Part shown: positions 45,212 to 55,086 of the stretch, piece by piece
Layout: every line of letters begins with the position of its first letter
Numbering within the stretch: the stretch's first letter is position 1
DNA from: Austropuccinia psidii
Lineage: Eukaryota; Basidiomycota; Pucciniomycetes; Pucciniales; Sphaerophragmiaceae
Assembly (NCBI GenBank): GCA_023105745.1
Contig: JALGQZ010000007.1
Span: 52,929,569-52,993,568, forward strand
Length of the DNA stretch: 64,000 bases
Direction of reading: 5' to 3'
Position numbers and translations under genes: made by a program
Notes under the pieces: model-generated
Told to the model about the DNA's origin: nothing
The model's database searches: none
Seen by the model: only the letters and a program-made list of their open reading frames with translations

Positions 45212-47192
45212 TGTAAGGTTTGACTATGAAACAATAAGTAAAAATTACCAATATTTTACTTATTGTACTATGAATTTCATCATGAATGAAATAAATAAGA
45301 TAAAAATAATTATAATAATAAAGAATTATTATAATTATGGCGTAAAAATAATTATACTATTAAATAAATATAATAATATAATTTATATTATAAAGAAATA
45401 ATATAATAAAATAAATATATTAATATAAGATAATTAATATATTTTTAAGCACTTTATTATTTTACCAACAAATAATAAAGGCGTGAAAAATTGTTTTTTA
45501 TCAATAAAAAACAATTAATAACAATAATATTACTAATATTAAAGCTATAAATTAATATAAATACTATTTATATTAATTATAGAATTATTAAAGTAATAAT
45601 AGAGAAAAAATTATTATAATAAGAGAAATAACCTACTTTTATTGCTTAATATAATAATTTTGGATAATGTTACACCTATAAATATAAATACAACTTATTT
45701 AAATTGTTTATACAATAAAATTTAAGAGAAATTACAAATTTTCTAGATTTTACGTGGAATTGATGTTTTTAAGAGAAATTTAAACAAAACAGTTAAATAA
45801 TTGCAATAATCACGTCTGAGATGGAGATTATTATAAGATTATCTTTGGTTTTTAATAATAGAAAGATTTCATATATAAAGAATAAAGAAATTACCTTTTT
45901 ATCTAATTTTTCAATGTTTTGTAAGTGTCTGAGGGGGAAACAGAGTAAGAAGAGCTCTATTTATATTAAATTCCTTCCTCCTAGAGTCCAAAAGGCTTCT
46001 AGTAGACGTGTAGTGATCATATCCACATGAATTGATCAATAATTTAAGGTTTGGTGATGATTACATCATCATCAAACCATCTTATCTCATTATTACGCCA
46101 TTATTTAGAGTTATCACTATAACTCTAAGTTTTGATGACTTCAAGGCTTGGCAGAACCCCAAAATTTGTGGACTTTATTAGTTTTAATGATAAGCTAACA
46201 GTATTTACCAATTTTATCACTCATATGACTGTTAAACTTAATTTAAGGTTACAGTGAGTGATCATAAATGATCAAATTAAGCTCAAACTTTGATCCTTAA
46301 TAACTTTTGATTTTTACACGTTACAGAAATTTGGAGAGTGAATTCTAATATCTTGGCATAACCTCATTATTCTTCCAAGAGAATTTTATTACATCATCAA
46401 AACTCTATTTTTCATTATTTTTCTTGTAACTCATCTTTTCTGTCAAAATTTAATATTTTAAAGTTAAAACCATGATTTCAAGGGGTTATACCCTGAATTT
46501 TATAATAAGAATTAAGTCATTCTTCACAAAAAAACTAGTATAGTGTGACTGTCTACTTACTTTTAAGTTTGGACCACTTTCACAACAAAGTGGTCAAGAG
46601 CTCTATTGATTTTAATCAATAATTCCTTACAGGTTTTTACCTTGCTTATAACTTGTGAAATAAAGTGCATTTATGTATTCCTACAGTAATTAGGTGATGA
46701 ATTTTTTTTTGTTCATCACTCTATCATGCATATTTCAGAAGATATTAGGTAAATTCCTTGAATATATGCGTTGACCAAAAAAGTGCATATATTCAGCTTA
46801 ACTCCTTAAGTATTGACTTTGGAGATTAGCTTCTTAATTTTTTTATGTGTGGAGGTTTATGGAAAATCCAATGGTCTATTTATTTCACATGTTGTTTCAT
46901 TGGTATTTGAAATAATTAAGGATTTATGTTTTTTATAAGGTATTATTACTTATGACTCATTAAATATTGACTTTACAGATATGCCATAAAAATGGGATAT
47001 GTGTATTCTACCATGGGGAATCCAATGGTATAATTTATTTCACATGTTTATTCATTGATTTTTTATTTAAACCAAGTTTTATGCCTATTTATGGCATTTT
47101 TGTAGTTTTAAGATAATTAATTTTAATGTATAATTATTTTAAATGTTTCTTGTGACCTTTTTGGGTATGTGGTCATATCTCAAAGGTTCACA
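45212..47192 (-). mobile_element. Gyp-B 5' LTR
   Basis: In sense TGTGAACCTTTGAG...CAAACCTTACA, 1981 bp. TATA box (sense AATATAAATAGAGCTC) at about 45953-45968. The transcript would start near 45920 and read through the AT-rich 3' third of the LTR. Confidence 0.95.
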
Positions 47193-48858
47193 GGAAGGAT
47201 ATGGATCAAGTTCTTCAGCTCTACCAAATCCTCAAAGAGCTTCCCCAATGGAGAATGGACAACAAGGGATTCAACCTAGCATCCCACTGGGCAGAACTTG
47301 GAGCAAGTTGCCAGAAGATATGTCTCAAATAGATAGACTTCAAAGACCTTATGGTAATCATACAAGAATGAAATCCCACCAGGAAGTTCAGAATTCTTGA
47401 GGAGAGGGAAAGAAGGATAAGGGAGAATCAAGCCACTATCCAAGCTATAGAAGAACAGCTGACCCAGACAGGGCATACTCAGATTCCTTCAGGCTCACAC
47501 GTAGTAGGCCAAACCAGCTCTCCAGCAGCTGAAAACCATTCAGGAACCAACAGATCAGTGGCCAAGAGTTACCATTCCTCACAAACCCAGGTGGTTTCCA
47601 GGAGAAGACAAGGATACAAGGGCAAAAACAAGACCTCTTTCAACCAACGGCAGAGATAGTCAGACCCAATAATCCAGAAGCTGTTGGACTTGGTGGAAGA
47701 AGTGCACAAAAGCAAGAGATAGTTTTAAATACTTCTAGAATAAGTAGCCCTACTATTATAAATATTACCCCCACTCAGACAGAACATAATGTTGCTACAC
47801 CTGAGAGTAACTTAAATAGTGATAAACTGTTGTTACAAATATCCCAATTTTCAGTTCAAACTCAATAATAACTTGATTATTTAAAGAGGAAAAAGAAAAG
47901 GTTTCAAAGAAATAAAATCTTACAAGAGGCTACAATTAAAGCCATCTAAGAGAGCTGTGCACAATTGAGCAAAGCCTCTGAATAAACCAAAAAAAGACTG
48001 AATAAAGTCTTTGAAGAGCAAAATCACTGCAATAAGGACAGGGATTGTCTGGATCAAGACATAAACAAATTTTTCAATGTCTAACAAAAAATGAAGCCCC
48101 AACCCCAAGGAAATGCTTTGGAGAATCCATACCACCAAGAAGACATCAAACCAGATTCCTTATTGGTGAATAAGGCAAGATCTTCATCCCAATACCAAGA
48201 TGGAGATAATATGTCTTATTCTGAGAAGGAAGCCTTGAAACACCTTCCAGAGGCCTCAAGCTGACCAAAATTCTCTGGAACAGGAGAATATGATCATATG
48301 AAGCTCATTGATTATATGTATGGACTCTTAAGTGATATACCAAGCATACCAGACAAGTAGATTACTGATATATTGAATAAAGCATTTAAAGGATATGCTA
48401 GTATTTTGTACACAGAGGTGAAATACGTCCATGGCAGAAGGAACTGACCATGGTGGAAGAGCCAAAATATCCAAAGGTTTAGAAATGGTACTTGGATATG
48501 GAAAAAGACCATGTCATTTGAAAATGACAAGTACTCTGTGGACAATGATCCATATGAGTGGTGTCTCAGACAGTCTAAAAGACTTAAAGCCATTGATCCT
48601 CAAATGAATATTCAGATGAGGAATCACAAACTCCTGACACAAATTCCAGGAGAACTAGGGCATGCAGTAAAAATCAGATGCAACCAAAATTGCACTCTAG
48701 ATGACATTGCAAATACCTTACAAGATGTAAGGAAAAGAACAAATATAGGAAAATATTCCAGATTTAAAAGCAGTGGTTTCAAAGAGAAACAACATTTCAG
48801 AGTGGAGCTCAAAGAGAAACCCAGAGAAGAAGAAAAATTGTTGTCACAATTGTCGTTC
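47193..48858 (+). pseudogene. gag: Gyp-F Gag, main part
   Basis: Resuming at DMDQVLQLYQILKELPQWRM, it reads ASHWAELGASCQKICLK-stop, then EEREGRIRENQATIQAIEEQ. A basic Gln/Ser-rich part and a long helical stretch come next. Then the Gag core: FSGTGEYDHMKLIDYMYGLL near 48275-48330, RRNxPWWKSQNIQ, MSFENDKYSVDNDPYEWCLR and PGELGHAVKIRCNQNCTLDD (open 48511-48870). It ends at CCHNCR, the first half of a zinc knuckle, where the solo LTR begins. In-frame stops (for example 47338, 48358) and shifts are present. Confidence 0.8.
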
Positions 48859-50633
48859 TGTGAGCCTTAGAGGTATTTTCATATACCCAAAAGACCACAA
48901 ATGATAAATTAAGATAAAAATATAGAATAAATTTATTTATATTATAAAAATGAAAATTGAAATATAAATACAAATTTATATTTAAAAATCAAAATTTAAT
49001 TCTAATTTAAATATAAAATTACAATAAAATTTAAAGTTACGAAAATAAATTTTTACTTGTAAAAATTAAGTAAAAATGAATTTTTAATAAAGATTATGAA
49101 ATTGAAATATTTTTGGTAAAAAGCTATATAACTTATATCATGACTTTTTATCCAATAAATAAACATAAAGAAATGAGCAAACCATTGGATTCCTCATAAA
49201 AAACAAAGTGGGGTCACTTCTGGATGAAATTTTTGTAACTCAACTCTAAATAAGCTTAAATTAAGTTTTTATGTTTTTGGACAAAAATATGAAAATCCTC
49301 AAAAGCTTAATTTAATTCACACCACATGTGGTGTTAACCATCAATTTTTGTGTTAAAATTGAGGTGTTGTGTTTAGTTTAGAAGCTATGAGGAATTGAAG
49401 TATTTTTAATTGAAATGTCAAAACGTGTGCATGTATTACATAAGTGAACTGTAATTTACATATGAGGTATCAATTACTACAGATGTGTAGAGAAAAACTC
49501 AATTTAAATACATATGTAAATTATAATTGTATTACCTGAGGAATTAAAGGAGAAAATAAATTGGAAAGATTAAATTTGGGGGGGGAAAGGAACTCTAGCT
49601 CTAAGGGGGAGCCAGACCCCCCAAATCCTTTCTGATAGGCGTGAGATGTCAAACTCCATGCAAACGGTCATCACTTTTGGCCTGGAATTGAGTCACAGGG
49701 TCTGTGACTCAATTGATGATGAGGTTTTGTTACCAACCAGGGCAGTTTTAACTGTTGCCAAGAGGGTAAAACTACCCTTAAGATAAGGAAATCTTAGTAA
49801 AAACAGTTTTGACTGGTTTCTATGTCTCCTAAACTCATTATGACGTGTTTTGAATGCTCTAGGCCAGGTATTACTGTAGTAATGGCTGATTTAAGGGTCT
49901 AAAATGGCTAAAACCAGCCCTTTTTTGGTCTAAACCAAGGTTCAATGATGCCATAATTGGCTTTTCTGTTGTCAGAGTGTATTTCACGACTCACAAGAGT
50001 AAATTTTACTGTTGGAGTAAGAAAATGGATGGCTATAAAAGAATGTCTTCTTTGCCCCACTTTTCCCTTCATGTTAGAATCTTTTCCTTTTATAATTAGT
50101 TTAAACAATGTTAAACAAATAAATAAAAGATTCCAACCACCCTTTGCACATCATTCTAAACCCCTTAACCATGTGAAAAAATCATTATAATTTTTTTTAC
50201 CCTGAACCAACCCAAAAGTGAATTAAAGCATCTTTCATCACTGTTAACTTTGTCACTTTGTTTCCAAATTCACTCTGGTCACCTTTTGGTGTGTTTTCCC
50301 TTTAAATATCTCTTTCAATAATTTTCTCTTGAATTAATTGCTTGCAGTTCTTTGCTCAATTAATTCCAGTTGAAATTACTCTTGAAGAAATTTCTTTTGT
50401 AGCCTTAAATATCTCTTGTAGAGTATTTTTGGATAAATATTTATTGTTTGTAAAACAACAAATTTTTATTATATTATTGCTTTATACTTACAAAGTTAAA
50501 AACAATAAAAGTGGTGTTTTTTCTCTTTAAAAATACTATTTCTTACTATTTTTAAATAATTTTACCTTATACAAGTTTTGAGGACAAAAAAAGTACTTGA
50601 TATTTCATCAAAGCTCCATATCCAAACGTTACA
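48859..50633 (+). mobile_element. Gyp-E-type solo LTR at a deletion junction
   Basis: TGTGAGCCTTAGAGG to CCAAACGTTACA, 1775 bp, same family as the Gyp-E LTRs. Flanks are CGTTC and ACTTC, not a convincing duplication. Left of it Gyp-F stops inside the Gag zinc knuckle; right of it Gyp-F starts at the middle of RT. The missing piece would be the whole protease and the first half of RT. Confidence 0.8.
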
Positions 50634-50909
50634 ACTTCCAGAGCATGATGGACACAATATTTCAAGAAGCAATATTGGAAGGTGGTTTGGTAGTATATAT
50701 TGATGACATCATTATATACTCAGAGACATGGTAATACCATCTTCAGTACATAGACAGAGTCCAAAATAAATGCACACCCATTAATTTGAAAACCTCACTT
50801 AAGAAGTGCAATTCTGATCAACAAGAATTCCTGGCACTGGGACACAAAGTCTGAGGTCTTAGTCTGGCCATAGAAAAGAATAAAGTAGCAGCAGTACCGC
50901 TAAAGCCAG
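50634..50909 (+). pseudogene. pol: Gyp-F reverse transcriptase fragment
   Basis: FQSMMDTIFQEAILEGGLVV leads into YIDDIIIYSETW, so the catalytic YIDD box (about 50698-50709) is kept. Then a stop, YIDRVQNKCTPINLKTSLKK and LGHKV-stop-GLSLAIEKNKVAAV (Gyp-[17 protein letters not shown]). It ends at LKPV where the Gyp-C LTR starts. Stops make it non-coding. Confidence 0.85.
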
Positions 50910-51921
50910 TGTGTGAACTCCTCTTGTGTGGGATAAATGAGGCAGTACCTGGAAGGGGAAATTACAAGAAAACAGTGTTGAATTGCTGTTCAAGCTTGTA
51001 ACCCTTGCTCTGCTTGTGTGCTAGAATACTCTAGACTGCCCTTCCTAATAATGCTGAATTATCTTAACTTGAGTTCACAATCAATTTATTTTCTTTGATG
51101 GTGGCTGGTCAGAAAAGTATATTCAACAAACTCTATCAGACTTTGTTTGATCTGGAAACAATGGCTTAGTAAACCTTAACACAAATAAATAAAGATATAA
51201 AACTGGGAAAAGACTTTTTAATTCCTTTAATGAGAACAGTAACACCTTGAGTGATTTCCAATTTTGATGATAACACTGTTTATAATATGATAAATAATAA
51301 TAACAAACACTTTTTTTCAAGGGTTTAATAATTTTATGATGATAACCTGGGATAACAGACACTACTATTGTTCAGTTTACTACTGAGCTTGGCTACTGAG
51401 TAAAGAGCTTTGTCAATGGGATGGATTTATAAAATAATGTAGACCAACTGTTAACTACTATTATCTATAAAACACCCAGACAATGCTACTGAGCTTGGCT
51501 ACTGAGCAGATTTAGGAATGGGGATGGGATAACTATACTTCTGAGCTTAGCTACTGAGTATTCCTAAAAAATTAGGATAATGTGGATGGATGGAGGGGAT
51601 TTCCCTCAGAAAAAATATTAAGAAGTTATGTTTTTGTGATGGACCTCTGTCTAGGCCATGAGGAAAAAAGAATTGAGGGGGGGAGAGGACCTCTATTTAT
51701 AGTTTTTGGGGCCTCCATGGGAGTGTCAAAAAAAAGGGACTTATAATTTTTCAGGTCTACAAATTAAGGCTTGGTGGTAATTGAATTGAGAGGTCTTTGC
51801 TTTAATTTAATTCTTGATTTTGTGGGGAAACTGTGGGGAAATGATGTAATTGATTATTTAATCCTAGTTTGTTTGTTTTTTTTATTAATCCAAACTGAAA
51901 GAAATGGTATGGCATACCACA
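50910..51921 (-). mobile_element. Gyp-C LTR, short version (3' LTR position)
   Basis: Plus strand TGTGTGAACTCCTC...GGCATACCACA, 1012 bp. Its first ~300 bp match 58349 onward and its end matches 60650-60675, but about 1.3 kb of the long version is absent from the middle. TATA box in sense CTATAAATAGAGG (51690-51702). Three copies of an ACTGAGCTTGGCTACTGAG motif lie at 51381-51560. The PPT follows on the right. Confidence 0.75.
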
Positions 51922-53514
51922 TCTCCCTCTACATTTAATGCTTTCCCCAGCATTTCCAGTGAGGATTAATAAAAAAACCCTGAATTCCTGTTTATTTGCT
52001 GGTTGAAATGAATAATGATGTTTATTGAGTATGCTTTCTTGATTTCTTTATTTCTCTCTCTCTCTTTCTTTCTTTTTGCTATGATCTTGAGGTAATTTTC
52101 TTTCAAAAGAAAAAAAAACTCCAATTCCCATGAGAGTTTGTTTTAATTCCTGATTGCAATTCTTTATACTGGTTTTTCTTCATTCCTGTTTTATGCCTTT
52201 TGAGCTCTATTATCCTCCTCTTCTCTTTGATAAGATCATTTTCTTAAATTTTCTCTTTGTTTTACTGATTTCTTTTATTTATTTATTGGTACCATCTGGA
52301 CTAACTCCAATCAGAAAATTCATTTCTTGATGTGATTAGTGAATTTGACAAATCTTGATGATGCAGTTTAAGGTCATACTGAGGACCATATTTTGAATTT
52401 TGAGGAGTTTTATATAATTAAAAAAGAATATAATTTAGATAATGATAAAAGAGGATTTGGACATTTTCAGGTCATGTCAAGGACCATATCTGTGTTGTTG
52501 TTTGTTGTTGTTGTTGATGTTTTATTATTATTATTTTATGTTGTATCATTTTGTTCTGGAAATGTTGAGGGCTAGAAGGGTTTCAACCCCTCTCCATTTA
52601 AAAAAAAATATTTTAATATAAAAAATATTAAAATATTTTTTTTAGTTGTTAATGGTCCAGTAAGAGTGTTTTATTTTTATTTTTTATTTTTTTTTATTTA
52701 TATATTTTTTTTTAATTTAATTATGTGTTATTATTATATATATATATATCTAATTAGTAAAAAAATGAATTCAAATGGAAAAAAAAAATCATATTGGATA
52801 AGGCGTAGTTCCTTTTCCAAACAAATGTTGAATACACTAATTATATATTTATTATCATCATTATTTTTGTTAAAAAGTCTGAATTTATATATATGTAAAT
52901 ATTTTATGAATATATGAATGTATATAAGTAAAAAAATATTGTTTTTATTTATTTAAATTATTATATTATATTTTTTATATTTGTTCAAAAAGTGGTATTA
53001 AAATTTATGCTGTTGAATTCAATTAAACTTTTAATTTTCTTCTGAAAACATTTTATTTAATTATTTATTATTATCTATTTTAAATGTTTTATTTATATAT
53101 ATAAATTTAAAGTATGTTTAATGACAAATAATTAATTAATTTATACTTTAAGCTAATTCTATTTAAATAACCATAATATATACTTTTTTTTTTTTTTTTA
53201 AACAAATTATTCAGTATGGATTTAAATATATATATTCCATATATAGTGTCTTATTTAATTAACTATTAGATACTAATATTATTTTATTGACTACATTTTA
53301 ATATAAAATTTTCTACTATATTATATATATATTAATTTAAAACACATACAATATTTAAGTAATAGGTAGAAACAGTAAAAAAATAAGAGGAAACTGGCTG
53401 TGGGAGTCGCGCGTGCTGCGTAGCGCTGCAAACGCTTTAAATTTGAAGCTCGCGCAATCATTATCTTTCCTAATTACAGTAGCTAGTAAATTTATTTATT
53501 TATTATTATTATTA
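51922..53514 (-). other. Gyp-C 3' non-coding region (left element)
   Basis: 1.6 kb of very AT-rich DNA where RT and integrase would be expected. In sense, a GA-rich stretch (AGAGGGAGA) abuts the LTR and is the likely polypurine tract. A second CCCCTCTCCATTTAA lies at 52587-52601. GATGCAGTTTAAGGTCATAC (52358-52377) has a near copy at 61207. A CpG-dense patch lies at 53406-53456. The rest is A/T runs, (GTT)n, (ATT)n and TA repeats. I see no gene; the two plus-strand frames at 52393-52917 are low-complexity. Confidence 0.6.
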
Positions 53515-53988
53515 TTATTTTTTTTGATCAGAAAAAAAAATAAGAAATTTTAAGTAAGAAAAATAAAAAATAGCTATATTACATTTAATTTTGAATTGAT
53601 TTTTTTTTTTGTTTTTTGGGGATTTTGTAGAGTTTTTTCTTTTTAAATTAAAAATTATACTACTCTCAAACTTATTATTCAAAAAATGTTGAATTTCTTT
53701 TTCAATTTTAAATTGGAGTTTCTTGAGATATAATGGGGTTTTATGATGTTTAAATTTCAATTTTAATTCAACATCAACCCTTTCATCAAAATTAAAATTT
53801 TGTTTATATAATCCATTTATAAACTTTTTTGTTATTTTACTTTTGGTAATTTTCTTGTCTTCATTAATGAAAAGTAAGTCAATTGAAGAGCTATCATTGT
53901 TTTCTTCCTCAATTAAACTCATTTCATCATTTGTCTTTTCTTTCTTGTTTTTGTTATTTGGATTGATTAATCCAACATATTTTTCAAG
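53515..53988 (-). pseudogene. Gyp-C ORF3 C-terminal domain, separated by one TGA
   Basis: Same frame as the upstream protein, separated by a TGA at 53989-53991 (EEED-stop-LEKYVG; Trp likely). From ATG 53922 the frame is open for 135 codons. Residues about 45-100 form a Lys-rich domain: VDVELKLKFKHHKTPLYLKK, then KIEKEIQHFLNNKFESSIIF and NLKRKNS. A diverged homologue is at 63600-63860 in the neighbouring Gyp-C. The last 30 residues (after PKNKKK) look like chance read-through into non-coding DNA. I do not recognise the domain; it is basic and predicted alpha/beta by eye. Function unknown. Confidence 0.6.
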
Positions 53989-55086
53989 TCAGTCCTCTTC
54001 CTCTTGTGTCAATTCTTGGTAATACTCTTTTGGCTGAAGATTATTTATTATCTCAAGGCTTGTGACTGGTATGTTTTCTTCAAGGGGTTGTAATTTATCC
54101 AAAATTTCATCAGGTAAAGTAATCACAGTATCTTCTTGAGGTACTATATTTTGCTGACTAAAGTATTCTGAATCTTCTAGGTTGAGGCTTTTAATAATTT
54201 GACTAGGTGATCCAAAATTATAATTTTCCAATTCAGAAGGTGATAAAAGGTACTCTTGATGAATTAAATCTTCTAACTGAAACTCTTTTTCCTGATTGTT
54301 TTCATGATTTGAAGGTTGAAAATCTTCTTTATGAACATTAAGTTCTTGAGTTCTTTTGTTTTTTACTTTATTTAATAATTTATCTTCTGTACTGATGAGG
54401 GTGAGATCTATCAATTCTTCCTCTAAAGAGTGAGGTGAGGATGATGATTGATTATTGTTATAATTGAATAAAATTGGGTCAATCAAATAGTTTAAGGCTG
54501 ATGAATCTTGATTCATATTCTGATTGAATGTTTGTTGATGTGCTAGTAATTCTATTTTGCACATTTCTTGTTGTGATTGAATCAGTATATTATTTGAATT
54601 AGGGAATTTTTGCATGATGGTAACTTCTGGTTCACTTTCTATTGATATTATTGATGGTGGTGGTAAAGTTTTGGTTTCTCTCAGAAATGTTGTAGGTGAC
54701 TCTAAGGTCAGATCAATTATTTCAGGCTTATATACCTTACAAAAATTTTCATTATGCATATCTTTATTTTTTATAATTCTTATTTCTGTATTAAATGATT
54801 CTTCTGAATTGTTGAATATTCTAAAACTAAAGATATTAGAATATTGTTCTTCTTCTTCATTTATTCCATTATCTTGTAAGTTTGTACTTTCTTCAACTTC
54901 TATTGAGGCTTCATGAATATTCTTTATAACAGTAAAGTAATTACAGAATTCCTTCCCCAAAATTATAAAGTTTGTTGCTCCCTCAATAGTAAATGGTAAA
55001 TAGATTGTTTCATCAGTTGGCATAACAACCTGTACTTTCTTTATTATTATTTTATGTTCTGTTTTGTTTTTCTTTTTGGGCTTCAT
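53989..55086 (-). pseudogene. Gyp-C ORF3: acidic protein with SIM-like motifs
   Basis: 365 codons from ATG 55086, overlapping ORF2 by 35 nt in another frame; probably once fused to it. Residues 18-51 (VVMPTDETIYLPFTIEGATN, then FIILGKEFCNYF) resemble the C-terminal half of a retropepsin; the matching N-terminal half (IYVRIGWEEYPVMAIMNP) is at the end of ORF2 without DTG. The rest is disordered-looking, acidic, Asn/Gln/Glu-rich. It contains EIIDLTLESP (122-131), PSIISIESEPE (144-154) and EELIDLTLIST (223-233), which match SUMO-interacting-motif patterns. A Gag/Pol identity is excluded; no catalytic motif is visible. Confidence 0.65.

Larger units (their letters stand above)
36617..47192 (-). 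mobile_element. Gyp-B: full-length chromodomain Ty3/Gypsy element
   Basis: 10,576 bp on the minus strand. 3' LTR 36617-38599, polypurine tract, Pol with chromodomain, protease, gag, primer-binding site, 5' LTR 45212-47192. The duplication GGAAG is exact (36612-36616 and 47193-47197), and Gyp-F gag continues across it (EDWK, then DMDQVLQLYQ). The two LTRs are 1983 and 1981 bp and differ at scattered places, so the insertion is not recent. Best preserved element here, yet with one frameshift in pol, two in gag and several stops. Confidence 0.95.
33997..50909 (+). mobile_element. Gyp-F: Ty3/Gypsy element, remnant with nested Gyp-B and solo LTR
   Basis: 5' LTR 33997-35432, primer-binding site, leader, gag (36117-36616 and 47193-48858), then a jump to RT (50634-50909), after which Gyp-C cuts it. 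The protease and first half of the RT are missing; a Gyp-E-type solo LTR sits exactly at that junction. Integrase and 3' LTR are not seen and may lie beyond the right edge. No target duplication can be checked. Confidence 0.75.

Noticed and set aside
52480..52920. Hydrophobic plus-strand frames resembling membrane proteins
   Set aside because: They arise from (GTT)n, (ATT)n and T-rich simple sequence, which always translates to Phe/Leu/Tyr.
55052..55086. Programmed frameshift between ORF2 and ORF3
   Set aside because: No slippery heptamer or pseudoknot could be made out, and gag to ORF2 shows a like shift; ordinary indels are the simpler reading, though it is not excluded.
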